Positions 56,693-64,000 of a stretch of DNA of 64,000 nt are shown here, piece after piece. The first letter of the stretch is position 1, and every line of letters begins with the position of its first letter. The notes beneath the pieces were generated by a model, which did no database searches, was not told the DNA's origin, and saw only the letters and a list, made by a program, of their open reading frames with translations. This DNA comes from Paramylibacter kogurei (GTDB lineage Bacteria; Pseudomonadota; Alphaproteobacteria; Rhodobacterales; Rhodobacteraceae). Position numbers and translations under genes: made by a program. The stretch is taken from positions 372,001 through 436,000 of the forward strand of contig NZ_MDGM01000012.1 in assembly GCF_002742285.1 (NCBI RefSeq). Direction: 5' to 3'.

Positions 56693-57717
56693 ATATCGCT
56701 ACCTTCGCTCAGGATACATAAAACCCGCGCGGTTTCATCCAAGCCATATTGTCCGATTAATTGCGTTAGCCCCGCATATCCCGCACCCCCTGATGGTGAC
56801 GTTTCCAAATCATGGGCGGGCAAATCTGCGATGGCGTTTACACATTCATCATCTGTGATGGTCATGAAATAATCCGCGTCCAATGACAGACCTTTTAATG
56901 CGATCAAGGATGGTTCCTTGCAATCCAATCGGCCCATATTTGATTCTGCACCTTGGGTTAGCACGCATTTACCTGCGCGGATGCTGTTGATCAGGGCAGG
57001 GGCGCGATCGGGTTCAACCACAATGATGGTTGGGTCATCCCCCCAGATGCGACGCGCATATCGCGCAATTGCCCCTGCCAAGCCACCAACGCCAGCTTGC
57101 AGGAATATATGTGTGGGTGGTGCTGGGATTTGTGCCACGGTTTCCTGTGCCAAAACCGTATATCCCTGCATCAAGCGATGGGGCGCATCGACATAGCCAT
57201 TCCAAGAGCTGTCGGATAATAAAAACCAGTTGTTTTTTTGCGCAGCATCCTGTGCGGCGTCCATGCTAGCCTGATATGTATCCCCTGCACGCACAACCTG
57301 TGCGCCCAGATCAGACAGGCGTTTGGCAAATGATTCTGGAACAGCGTTGGAAATATAGACCACCGATTTTGCACCAAAAATACCTGCACCCGCCGCCACC
57401 GATAACCCGTGATTGCCCGCGCTGGCGGTGACAAACACATGATCGGATATATCGCCAGTGGCCGCCATATGGGCGATGACATAGGCCGCGCCCAATGCCT
57501 TAAAACTGCCCAGCCCCATGCGGGTGCGCTCGTCTTTGATATAAATCGCGCCAAGCCCGTGTCGTTGCGCCAAGGTTGTGCAATCACACAGCGGGGTTTC
57601 GCGATAATCAGGACAGCGTTTTAACAATGCCATTGGGGCGGTGGCATCATCGCTTGGCATTGGAATTTCATCCATTTGGATGCCATCGCCGCGCCATTTG
57701 TTGGGTAATATTTCCAC
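56689..57717 (-). CDS. PLP-dependent lyase resembling diaminopropionate ammonia-lyase
   Basis: A fold-type II PLP enzyme of 342 residues. The GTG at 57717 is preceded by AAAGGA at seven bases; MDEIPMPS 14 codons later is an alternative start. The Schiff-base lysine is K73 in GLGSFKALGAAYV, and the phosphate loop is TASAGNHGLS. HIFLQAGVGGLAGAIARYAR, MGRLDCKEPSLIAL and the late SPSGGAGYAGL look like diaminopropionate ammonia-lyase. The loop SAGNHG rather than DGNHG recalls threonine dehydratases such as EutB. Likely it eliminates ammonia or water from a small amino acid. It is first in the cassette and divergent from the polyol operon. Confidence 0.78.
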   Translation of the reverse strand: MEILPNKWRGDGIQMDEIPMPSDDATAPMALLKRCPDYRETPLCDCTTLAQRHGLGAIYIKDERTRMGLGSFKALGAAYVIAHMAATGDISDHVFVTASAGNHGLSVAAGAGIFGAKSVVYISNAVPESFAKRLSDLGAQVVRAGDTYQASMDAAQDAAQKNNWFLLSDSSWNGYVDAPHRLMQGYTVLAQETVAQIPAPPTHIFLQAGVGGLAGAIARYARRIWGDDPTIIVVEPDRAPALINSIRAGKCVLTQGAESNMGRLDCKEPSLIALKGLSLDADYFMTITDDECVNAIADLPAHDLETSPSGGAGYAGLTQLIGQYGLDETARVLCILSEGSDI

Positions 57718-58044
57718 GTGTTGATCCTTTTCTGTGCTAGGCTAAAACCCAATTTATGATCTGGCGAGGAAAATCGCGACATGGGGCAGAGTTTTTGAAA
57801 ATCGAACCGTGTTTTCATCAAATCACCACAAAAACAAAACCAATATCTGATACGATTTGCACATAATTGTTTTGACAAAAAACGCGTAATACATACTTTT
57901 AGAACCAATGTAGCGGCGAAAATTGATATTCTTTGTCAAAAAAGTATCAGTTGTTAGCGCTAAAATACTGGCTGAATCTCTGATTTAGCTGCAGCCTGTT
58001 CGAACACGTTGGTAATCCAACTATGATTTCTGGGAGGAATAAAT
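57718..58044. promoter_or_regulatory. Divergent control region with LacI-type operator
   Basis: This 327-base gap separates the PLP lyase from the polyol operon and holds no gene. The clearest element is the perfect palindrome TTAGCGCTAA at 57954-57963, within TGTTAGCGCTAAAA, which has the central CG and flanks of LacI-family operators. It overlaps TAAAAT (57961-57966), a good -10 sequence, so binding would block transcription toward smoE. A TTGACA at 57873 has no matching -10. CTGATAC at 57847 and GTATCAG at 57944 form a distant inverted pair of unknown meaning. Confidence 0.5.
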
Positions 58045-59331
58045 ATGAAATCTCTACGTAACACTGCTGTGGGCATGACGCTTGCTGCTACAGCAGCATC
58101 ATTCGCCACTGCTGGTGAATTAACAATCGCGACCGTGAACAACGGTCACATGATTGAAATGCAAAAATTGACTCCAAAATTCGAAGAAGCCAACCCTGGC
58201 ATCACCGTAAAATGGGTCACTTTGGACGAGGGCACATTGCGTAGCCGCGTCACAACAGACATCACAACCAAAGGTGGTCAGTTCGACGTGATGACAATCG
58301 GCATGTACGAAGCGCCGATTTGGGGTTCACGCAACTGGTTGGAAGCGTTGGAATTTGGCGCTGACTATGATGTTGATGACATTCTGCCAGCAATGCGCGG
58401 CGGTCTAAGCCACGAAGGCAATCTGTATGCTGCGCCATTTTATGGTGAATCATCAATGATTATGTATCGCAAGGATCTTTTGGATGCTGCGGGCATGACA
58501 ATGCCAGATCACCCAAGCTGGGGCCATGTTCAAGACGCGGCTGCGGCAATGACAGATAAAGACGCTGGTCAATATGGTATCTGTTTGCGCGGTAAACCAG
58601 GTTGGGGCGACAACATGGCGTTCTTGACAACAATGGCAAACAGCTTTGGTGGCCAATGGTTCAACGAAGACTGGACACCAGCATTGGATAGCGCTGCATG
58701 GAAACACGCCGTGACATTCTACAAAGATTTGTTGGATAACTATGGACCTCCCGGTTCATCAGCGAATTCATTCAACGAAATCTTGGCGTTGATGAACGAA
58801 GGCAAATGCGGCATGTGGATCGACGCCACAATCGCGGCATCATTCCTGACCAACGAAAACATGGCTTATGCACAAGCACCACAAGCAATCACAACACGTG
58901 GTTCAAACTGGTTGTGGGCATGGTCATTGGCTGTACCAGCTGGCACAAAGCAAAAAGAAGATGCGATGAAGTTCATCGAATGGGCGACATCTAAAGAGTA
59001 CATCGAACTTGTTGCTGAAACAAACGGTTGGGGCGCTGTTCCAACAGGCACACGTCAGTCAACATATGACAATGCTGAGTTCCAAGCGGCCGCTGGTTTT
59101 GCATCTGCTGAATTGACAGCGATCTTGTCTGCAAATCCTGAAAACTCTTCGCAAAACCCATCACCATATGTTGGTGTACAGTTTGCTGCGATCCCAGAAT
59201 TCCAAGCAATCGGGACAGCAGTTGGTCAGCAAATGACAGCCGTATTGGCGGGTGACATTTCTGTCGAAGAAGGTCTTGCAGCAGCACAAGAAGCAGCAGA
59301 CCGCGAAATGCGCAAAGCGGGTTACTACTAA
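58045..59331 (+). CDS. smoE: Polyol ABC transporter substrate-binding protein
   Basis: A periplasmic extracellular solute-binding protein (family 1) of 428 residues behind a perfect GGGAGGAATAA site. The signal peptide MKSLRNTAVGMTLAATAASFATA is followed by GELTIATVNNGHMIEMQKL. The stretches VKWVTLDEGTLRSRVTTDI and DVMTIGMYEAPIWGSRNWLE match the sorbitol/mannitol binding proteins of Rhodobacterales. Codon use is strongly biased to GCA, ACA and CCA, fitting high expression. A hairpin after the gene may raise its level over the permeases. Confidence 0.88.
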   Translation: MKSLRNTAVGMTLAATAASFATAGELTIATVNNGHMIEMQKLTPKFEEANPGITVKWVTLDEGTLRSRVTTDITTKGGQFDVMTIGMYEAPIWGSRNWLEALEFGADYDVDDILPAMRGGLSHEGNLYAAPFYGESSMIMYRKDLLDAAGMTMPDHPSWGHVQDAAAAMTDKDAGQYGICLRGKPGWGDNMAFLTTMANSFGGQWFNEDWTPALDSAAWKHAVTFYKDLLDNYGPPGSSANSFNEILALMNEGKCGMWIDATIAASFLTNENMAYAQAPQAITTRGSNWLWAWSLAVPAGTKQKEDAMKFIEWATSKEYIELVAETNGWGAVPTGTRQSTYDNAEFQAAAGFASAELTAILSANPENSSQNPSPYVGVQFAAIPEFQAIGTAVGQQMTAVLAGDISVEEGLAAAQEAADREMRKAGYY

Positions 59332-59365
59332 ACCCACCGCGCTTATCTAAACGTTTTTACGCATA

Positions 59366-59395
59366 TTCTGGGGCGGCGATCTGATCGCCCCAGAA
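59366..59395 (+). other. Intercistronic hairpin between binding protein and permease genes
   Basis: TTCTGGGGCG at 59366-59375 and CGCCCCAGAA at 59386-59395 form a perfect 10-base stem around a 10-base loop, with no T tract. It lies between smoE and smoF. It likely protects or processes the mRNA so that the binding protein is made in excess, or causes partial termination. Confidence 0.6.
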
Positions 59396-59440
59396 CCCCA
59401 ATACCCACTTATATCCATTCCAACTTGACAGGTGACGGCG

Positions 59441-60301
59441 ATGAACGCGACGCTTACACGATGGCTCCAGGCACCTTCAATTATCCTTCTGTTTATCTGG
59501 ATGATTGTCCCGCTGAGCCTGACAGTTTATTTTTCAACCATCCGATACAATCTTTTGTATCCAGAGCGCACAGGCTTTATCGGGCTTGATAACTATCGTT
59601 TTTTCTGGACCGATCCGGCGTTTATGCCCGCATTGCTCAACACACTTGTTTTGGTTGGCTCTGTTTTATTTATCACGGTTATTTTGGGCCTGACCATTGC
59701 CGTGCTGATTGATCGCCCGTTTCGTGGCCGCAGTATTGCACGTGTTATGTTGATCTCGCCGTTTTTCATCATGCCAACGGTTTCGGCCTTGGTTTGGAAA
59801 AACATGCTGATGGATCCAAACAACGGGTTATTCGCCGCATTAGCCAATGCGCTGGGTGGTACACCGATTGAATGGCTTCAGGATTTTCCGCTCTTGTCGA
59901 TTATCATCATGGTCAGCTGGCAATGGACGCCATTTGCGATCCTGATTTTCATGACATCCCTGCAATCCCAAGACCAAGAACAAAAAGAAGCGGCAACGCT
60001 TGATGGTGCGGGTTTCTGGGCACAGTTTCGCAATCTAACCTTGCCGCATCTGGCGCGTCCAATTGCGATTGTGATCCTGATCCAGATGATTTTCCATCTT
60101 GCGATTTTCGCAGAAATTTTCGTGACAACCAGCGGTGGTCCAGGGGTTCAATCCACAAACCTGACCTACCTGATTTATATCCAGTCTCAACAGGCATTTG
60201 ATGTCGGTGTTGCGTCTGCTGGTGGTGTCTTTGCAATCATCCTCGCCAATATTGTTGCGATCTTCTTGATCCGTGCAATTGGCAAAACGCTGACGGTGTA
60301 A
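59441..60301 (+). CDS. smoF: Polyol ABC transporter permease, first subunit
   Basis: A MalF-type permease of 286 residues with six membrane segments. I start at the ATG at 59441 after AGGTGACGG; an in-frame GTG at 59432 is possible. The EAA coupling loop reads QKEAATLDGAGFWAQFRNLTLPHL near residue 190. GLDNYRFFWTDPAFMPALLNTLVLV near the N-terminus is typical for sugar permeases. It is followed by the second permease after two bases. Confidence 0.9.
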   Translation: MNATLTRWLQAPSIILLFIWMIVPLSLTVYFSTIRYNLLYPERTGFIGLDNYRFFWTDPAFMPALLNTLVLVGSVLFITVILGLTIAVLIDRPFRGRSIARVMLISPFFIMPTVSALVWKNMLMDPNNGLFAALANALGGTPIEWLQDFPLLSIIIMVSWQWTPFAILIFMTSLQSQDQEQKEAATLDGAGFWAQFRNLTLPHLARPIAIVILIQMIFHLAIFAEIFVTTSGGPGVQSTNLTYLIYIQSQQAFDVGVASAGGVFAIILANIVAIFLIRAIGKTLTV

Positions 60302-60303
60302 TC

Positions 60304-61134
60304 ATGACAGATAAACAAAGAGATATCCTTAAGAACCGTATCGCAGTTTTCTTTGCTTGGGTTGCCGCATTGGCGTTCTTTTTCCCAATCTTCTGGATGG
60401 TACTGACAGGGTTTAAAACCGAAAATCAGGCGATTGCCATTCCGCCATTGTTGTTCTTTGAACCGACACTGGAAAATTACACGGAAATTCAATCGCGCAT
60501 GAACTACACGCATTTTGCGATGAACTCGATCATCACATCCTTTGGCGGAACACTTTTGGCATTGTTGATCGCAATCCCATCCGCATATTCCATGGCGTTT
60601 AACACGGGCCGCTGGACCAAGGATATTTTGATGTGGATGCTTTCCACCAAAATGTTGCCTGCGGTGGGTGTGTTGATGCCGATCTATCTGATTTGTCAAA
60701 AATTCGGCCTGTTGGATTCGCGCATTGCGCTGGTGGTTATCTATGCGATGATGAACCTTCCGATCGTGATGTTGATCTTGTTCAACTATTTTCGCGAAAT
60801 TCCCAAGGAAATTTTGGAAGCATCGCGCATGGATGGCACATCCACATTGAATGAAATCCGCCAAGTGGTGATGCCGCTTGCATGGGGTGGCATTGCGTCC
60901 ACCGCGCTGTTGTCGATCATTCTGTGCTGGAACGAAGCATTCTGGTCGATCGTTTTGACCACAACAGAAGCAAGCACATTGACCGCATTCGTGGCATCAT
61001 TCCAAGCACCCGAAGGGTTGTTCTGGGCCAAAGTATCCGCCGTATCAACACTGGCCTGTGCGCCGATTGTGGTATTCGGTTGGTTGGCACAAAAACAATT
61101 GGTGCAGGGTCTAACCTTTGGTGCGGTGAAGTAA
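60304..61134 (+). CDS. smoG: Polyol ABC transporter permease, second subunit
   Basis: A MalG-type permease of 276 residues with six membrane segments. FFPIFWMVLTGFKTENQAI near the start and the coupling loop EILEASRMDGTSTLNEIRQVVMPLA near residue 175 are family hallmarks. Its stop overlaps the dehydrogenase start by one base (TAATG), leaving no room for an ATPase gene between them. Confidence 0.9.
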   Translation: MTDKQRDILKNRIAVFFAWVAALAFFFPIFWMVLTGFKTENQAIAIPPLLFFEPTLENYTEIQSRMNYTHFAMNSIITSFGGTLLALLIAIPSAYSMAFNTGRWTKDILMWMLSTKMLPAVGVLMPIYLICQKFGLLDSRIALVVIYAMMNLPIVMLILFNYFREIPKEILEASRMDGTSTLNEIRQVVMPLAWGGIASTALLSIILCWNEAFWSIVLTTTEASTLTAFVASFQAPEGLFWAKVSAVSTLACAPIVVFGWLAQKQLVQGLTFGAVK

Positions 61135-61904
61135 TGTTAAACGCTGCCCCCACAGATTTGTCAGGGAAAACCTGTATCGTGACGGGTGCCAATGGTGGCA
61201 TCGGACAGAGCACGGTTGAACATTTTCTGGCAAGCGGTGCATCGGTCTGTGCAACAGATATCGGTGACACCTATGCGGGGGCAGCGCATGCATCACTTTC
61301 GTATCAACCGTTTAATTTGCTGGATGACCAAGGATTGCAAGATTGCATTGCATGGACAGCATCCATCAAACCCGACGTGTTTTTCAACAATGCCGCAATT
61401 TTCGATATGGGTTCGGTGTTAGACGCGGATCTAAATCAATTTGATCGCCTGTTTGGTCTGAATGTCCGCGCATTATATGCGTTGATGCAGGCCGGCGCGC
61501 AATCAATGGTAAAGCATGGCCAAAAAGGTGCAATTATTAACATGGCCAGCCAAGCTGGGCATCGTGGCGAAGCCTTGGTTGCGCATTACTGCGCCACCAA
61601 AGCCGCGGTGATCAGCTATACACAATCCGCCGCATTGGCATTGGCGCCACATCATATCCGTGTGAATGCAATTTCACCGGGGGTGATTGACACACCCATG
61701 TGGGGCCATGTGGATGCGTTATTTGCGAAATTTGAAAACAAAAAATTGGGACAAAAGAAACAAGAGGTCGGCGATGCCGTACCGCTTGGCTATATGGGAA
61801 CACCGCGCGATGTGGCGCGTGTGGCGTTGTTTTTGGCAAGCGAACAATCCAATTACATGACCGCACAAACAATATCTGTGGATGGGGGGAATGTATTGCG
61901 ATGA
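61134..61904 (+). CDS. smoS: SDR family polyol (sorbitol-type) dehydrogenase
   Basis: A short-chain dehydrogenase of 256 residues. The NAD loop is TGANGGIG near residue 18, and NNAAIFDMG follows. The catalytic Ser is in INMASQAGHRG and the Tyr-x-x-x-Lys in HYCATKAAVISYTQS. VNAISPGVIDTPMWGHVDALFAK closely resembles the sorbitol dehydrogenase SmoS of Rhodobacter. It probably oxidises sorbitol or a related hexitol taken up by the transporter. The start is coupled to smoG by TAATG and the stop to the AraC gene by ATGA. Confidence 0.85.
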   Translation: MLNAAPTDLSGKTCIVTGANGGIGQSTVEHFLASGASVCATDIGDTYAGAAHASLSYQPFNLLDDQGLQDCIAWTASIKPDVFFNNAAIFDMGSVLDADLNQFDRLFGLNVRALYALMQAGAQSMVKHGQKGAIINMASQAGHRGEALVAHYCATKAAVISYTQSAALALAPHHIRVNAISPGVIDTPMWGHVDALFAKFENKKLGQKKQEVGDAVPLGYMGTPRDVARVALFLASEQSNYMTAQTISVDGGNVLR

Positions 61905-62803
61905 CACGTTCACCGATCCTTGTACCCGAACTGGAAATCATTCCAGAACAGGACGATAGCCTGATTTATCTTGAACATGGCTGGCCCAACCCGTTGTGCC
62001 GCTGGCACAGCCACCAAGAATGCGAATTGCATTTGATCTTGGCAACAACAGGGCGGGCATATGTTGGCGATTACATCGGCGATTTTGCCCCCGGTGGTTT
62101 GTTCCTAACAGGCCCCCATCTGCCCCATAACTGGATCACGGATGAGGTCTGGACAGAACCCGTTCCTGAACGCGATATGGTGATTCAATTTGACCAAGAC
62201 CGCTTGTTGCGATTGATCAAAGCATTCCCTGAATTTGCTGGGGTTAATCAGGTGTTGAAAGAGGCTGAATCAGGATTGGAATGGTTCGGGCTTCGCGTCG
62301 AAGATATGCAAAAACGCTTTGCCTATATCCGCGATACGACGGGGCCAAATCAAATCATGGCTTTCCTTGATTTCATGTTGGAAATTTCACGCAACAAGGA
62401 TCGCAAAACCTTGTCTGTGGCAAAGCTTTACCATGAAAATCGCAACCCGCGTCAGATGAAAATCTGCGAAGTGGTCGATTACATCGTGGAACGATTTGCC
62501 GAAGATATTTCCGTCGAAAAAGCAGCGGATATTGCGGGCATGTCACCCACAACATTTTCACGCAATTTTCGCGCGGTCACCGGAAACCGCTTTGTGGAAT
62601 TCGTAAACCGCGTGCGCATTGGTCAGGCTTGTAGCTTGCTTTATGCGACCGACGAACAAGTCTCGAGCATCTGTTTTGACGTTGGTTATCAAAACCTTGC
62701 CAATTTTAACCGCCACTTTCAAAAAATGAAAAATATGACCCCTTCAGAATATCGCGAATTGGCTCAGGACGAGCTGTTGAATACGGAAAGGAGCGCGTCA
62801 TGA
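61901..62803 (+). CDS. AraC family transcriptional regulator
   Basis: A 300-residue regulator inside the polyol operon. The N-terminal cupin sensor has CRWHSHQECELHLILATTGRAYVGDYIGDFAPGGLFLTGPHLPH. The C-terminal pair of helix-turn-helix units spans about residues 190-290, with EDISVEKAADIAGMSPTTFSRNFRAVTG and ISSICFDVGYQNLANFNRHF written across its two recognition blocks (V precedes the second S in the real sequence). It overlaps both neighbours by ATGA. It probably senses the polyol or a derivative and controls this operon. Confidence 0.88.
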   Translation: MTRSPILVPELEIIPEQDDSLIYLEHGWPNPLCRWHSHQECELHLILATTGRAYVGDYIGDFAPGGLFLTGPHLPHNWITDEVWTEPVPERDMVIQFDQDRLLRLIKAFPEFAGVNQVLKEAESGLEWFGLRVEDMQKRFAYIRDTTGPNQIMAFLDFMLEISRNKDRKTLSVAKLYHENRNPRQMKICEVVDYIVERFAEDISVEKAADIAGMSPTTFSRNFRAVTGNRFVEFVNRVRIGQACSLLYATDEQVSSICFDVGYQNLANFNRHFQKMKNMTPSEYRELAQDELLNTERSAS

Positions 62804-64000
62804 ACCGACAAGCAACCCCCCGTTTATATGAAACAAAATATGATCACACCGCGGTTACAACAGGTGCGGTTCATCTGGGATTTGGTGCGTTTCACCGTGC
62901 GCATCAGGCGATTTATATCGATGATTACATGGAAAAAACCGGCGATTTGGCGTGGGGTATTACCGCGGTTAATCTGCGCCGTGAAGAAACCGTAAATTTT
63001 GCGAAAAACCGCGCGGATGGAAATGGTTACATCGTCAAAAGCATGGCCCCAGACGGAAGCCAGGAATTTCGCCGCGTGCGATCACACAACGCATTTGTTG
63101 ATTGGCATACCCAAACCGAAGAAGCGGAAAATTTACTGGCACAGGCATCCCTGCATTTTGTGACAATCACCGTCACCGAAAGCGGATATTATTTGGATGC
63201 AAATGGTGTGTTGGATGCGCATGACCCGATTATCGCCAATGAATTATCTGGCCATGGGCGTGCGACGGTTTATGGATATTTGCAACAGGGATTGCAGCGT
63301 CGCAAAGACGCGGACAACGGTGGTTTAACCGTCATGTGTTGCGATAACATTCGCCAAAATGGCAAAATGTTACGTGCCAATTTCCTGCGCTATTTGGAAC
63401 TGGCAGGGGCGGGTGATCTGCGCAACTGGGTCGAACAAAACTGCACATTCCCTTGTTCGATGGTGGATCGTATCACACCGCGCAGCTCGCAAATCTTGAT
63501 TGATGAAATTCAATCCCTGTTTGGCGATAACCCCATCGCACCCGTGATGGGCGAAGATTTCACACAATGGGTGATCGAAGATAACTTTGCCGCACAAATG
63601 CCCGATCTGGGTCTGGTGGATGCAACAATCACCCGAGATGTTGCCCCATACGAAGAAGCGAAAATTCGCATTTTGAATGGTGGGCATACATGCCTGACCT
63701 ATCTTGGCGCGTTAAAGGGGCATGAAACCTTTGACAGTGCGATGAATGATGCAGAATTATTCGAACATTTCTGGGGCTACACCCACGGCGAAGTTTTACC
63801 TGCTCTGACGATTGATCTGCCGTTCGACAAAGAACAATATCTGCAGAAAATCATTGCACGGTTTAAAAATGCATCCATCGGGGACACGGTTGAACGTATC
63901 TGTGCCGATGGATTTTTGAAATTCCCCATTTTCATTTTGCCCACTTTGCGTGGCTGTTTGAAACAAGGGGTTTTCCCAACACATGGCGTGCGTGCCATTG
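62800..64000 (+). CDS. mtlK: Mannitol dehydrogenase family protein (3' end outside window)
   Basis: The reading frame runs from the ATG at 62800 to the right edge without a stop, giving 400 codons of a protein usually near 490 residues. VHLGFGAFHRAHQAIYIDDYM at the N-terminus is the polyol-specific long-chain dehydrogenase start. CDNIRQNGKMLRANFL and MVDRITPRSSQ follow, and the catalytic K-x-x-x-x-N-G-x-H motif is KIRILNGGHTCLTYLG. It would oxidise mannitol to fructose. The start overlaps the AraC stop by ATGA. Confidence 0.92.
   Translation, partial: MNRQATPRLYETKYDHTAVTTGAVHLGFGAFHRAHQAIYIDDYMEKTGDLAWGITAVNLRREETVNFAKNRADGNGYIVKSMAPDGSQEFRRVRSHNAFVDWHTQTEEAENLLAQASLHFVTITVTESGYYLDANGVLDAHDPIIANELSGHGRATVYGYLQQGLQRRKDADNGGLTVMCCDNIRQNGKMLRANFLRYLELAGAGDLRNWVEQNCTFPCSMVDRITPRSSQILIDEIQSLFGDNPIAPVMGEDFTQWVIEDNFAAQMPDLGLVDATITRDVAPYEEAKIRILNGGHTCLTYLGALKGHETFDSAMNDAELFEHFWGYTHGEVLPALTIDLPFDKEQYLQKIIARFKNASIGDTVERICADGFLKFPIFILPTLRGCLKQGVFPTHGVRAI

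Noticed and set aside
57847-57950. Distant inverted repeat CTGATAC/GTATCAG in the smo upstream gap
   Set aside because: Seven bases with a 90-base separation are expected by chance in A/T-rich sequence; kept only as a remark in the region entry.
1-64000. CRISPR arrays, insertion sequences, prophage, tRNA and rRNA genes
   Set aside because: I looked for regular repeats, transposase or integrase motifs and clover-leaf sequence and saw none that I can support.

Overview
The window is chromosomal DNA from an alphaproteobacterium, most likely a marine member of the Rhodobacterales (Roseobacter-type). The evidence is gene order and family content: murC, two DUF2484 genes, murB, ddl, ftsQAZ, lpxC, bamD and recN; the cobS/cobT, DnaJ, bolA neighbourhood; a urtABCDE-ureDABC-EFG urea locus; an exbB-exbD-exbD-tonB plus hmuSTUV heme locus; and a smoEFG-type polyol operon. 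Base composition looks close to half G+C by eye, which is low for that order. The DNA is compact. Genes are joined by ATGA or TAATG overlaps, and several convergent neighbours share or nearly share stop codons. I see no tRNA, rRNA, CRISPR array, insertion sequence or prophage.

Region 1 (1-12565, plus strand) is the division and cell wall cluster. It runs from the 3' end of murG through murC, two small membrane genes, murB, ddl, ftsQ, ftsA, ftsZ, lpxC, bamD and recN to a small Dabb-domain gene. ftsZ has its own upstream region, with GANTC sites, and a strong terminator. Region 2 (12562-30010) is mixed housekeeping: an FAD-linked D-lactate/glycolate-type dehydrogenase, a CLC channel, an aminopeptidase P, the CobS/CobT cobaltochelatase pair split by a small lipoprotein gene, a DnaJ-domain protein, BolA, a DUF4177 protein, a bestrophin, gatB, a DMSP-lyase-like cupin with altered active-site residues, an unknown membrane-anchored protein, a histidine phosphatase and aminopeptidase N. 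Region 3 (30011-34167) holds malate synthase G with several candidate control elements, an unknown membrane protein and a bile-acid-symporter-family transporter.

Region 4 (34184-46556) is a complete urea uptake and urease locus on the minus strand. UrtABCDE imports urea, UreABC hydrolyses it and UreDEFG loads nickel. A DUF4375 gene is embedded in the operon, and a divergent LysR gene is preceded by a sigma-54-like -24/-12 element. Region 5 (46575-54794) is iron and heme acquisition: a TonB energising operon (exbB, two exbD, tonB) followed by a heme receptor and hmuSTUV. Each half begins with a TGA-N9-TCA palindrome that fits the iron-responsive boxes of this order.

Region 6 (54774-57717, minus strand) is a translationally coupled three-gene catabolic cassette: a PLP lyase resembling diaminopropionate ammonia-lyase, an M24 peptidase/ectoine-hydrolase-type enzyme and an EutA-type Asp/Glu racemase. 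Its substrate is not known to me. Region 7 (57718-64000, plus strand) is a polyol (sorbitol/mannitol) operon: binding protein, two permeases, an SDR dehydrogenase, an AraC regulator and the start of a mannitol dehydrogenase. A LacI-type palindrome lies upstream and no ABC ATPase gene lies inside the window.
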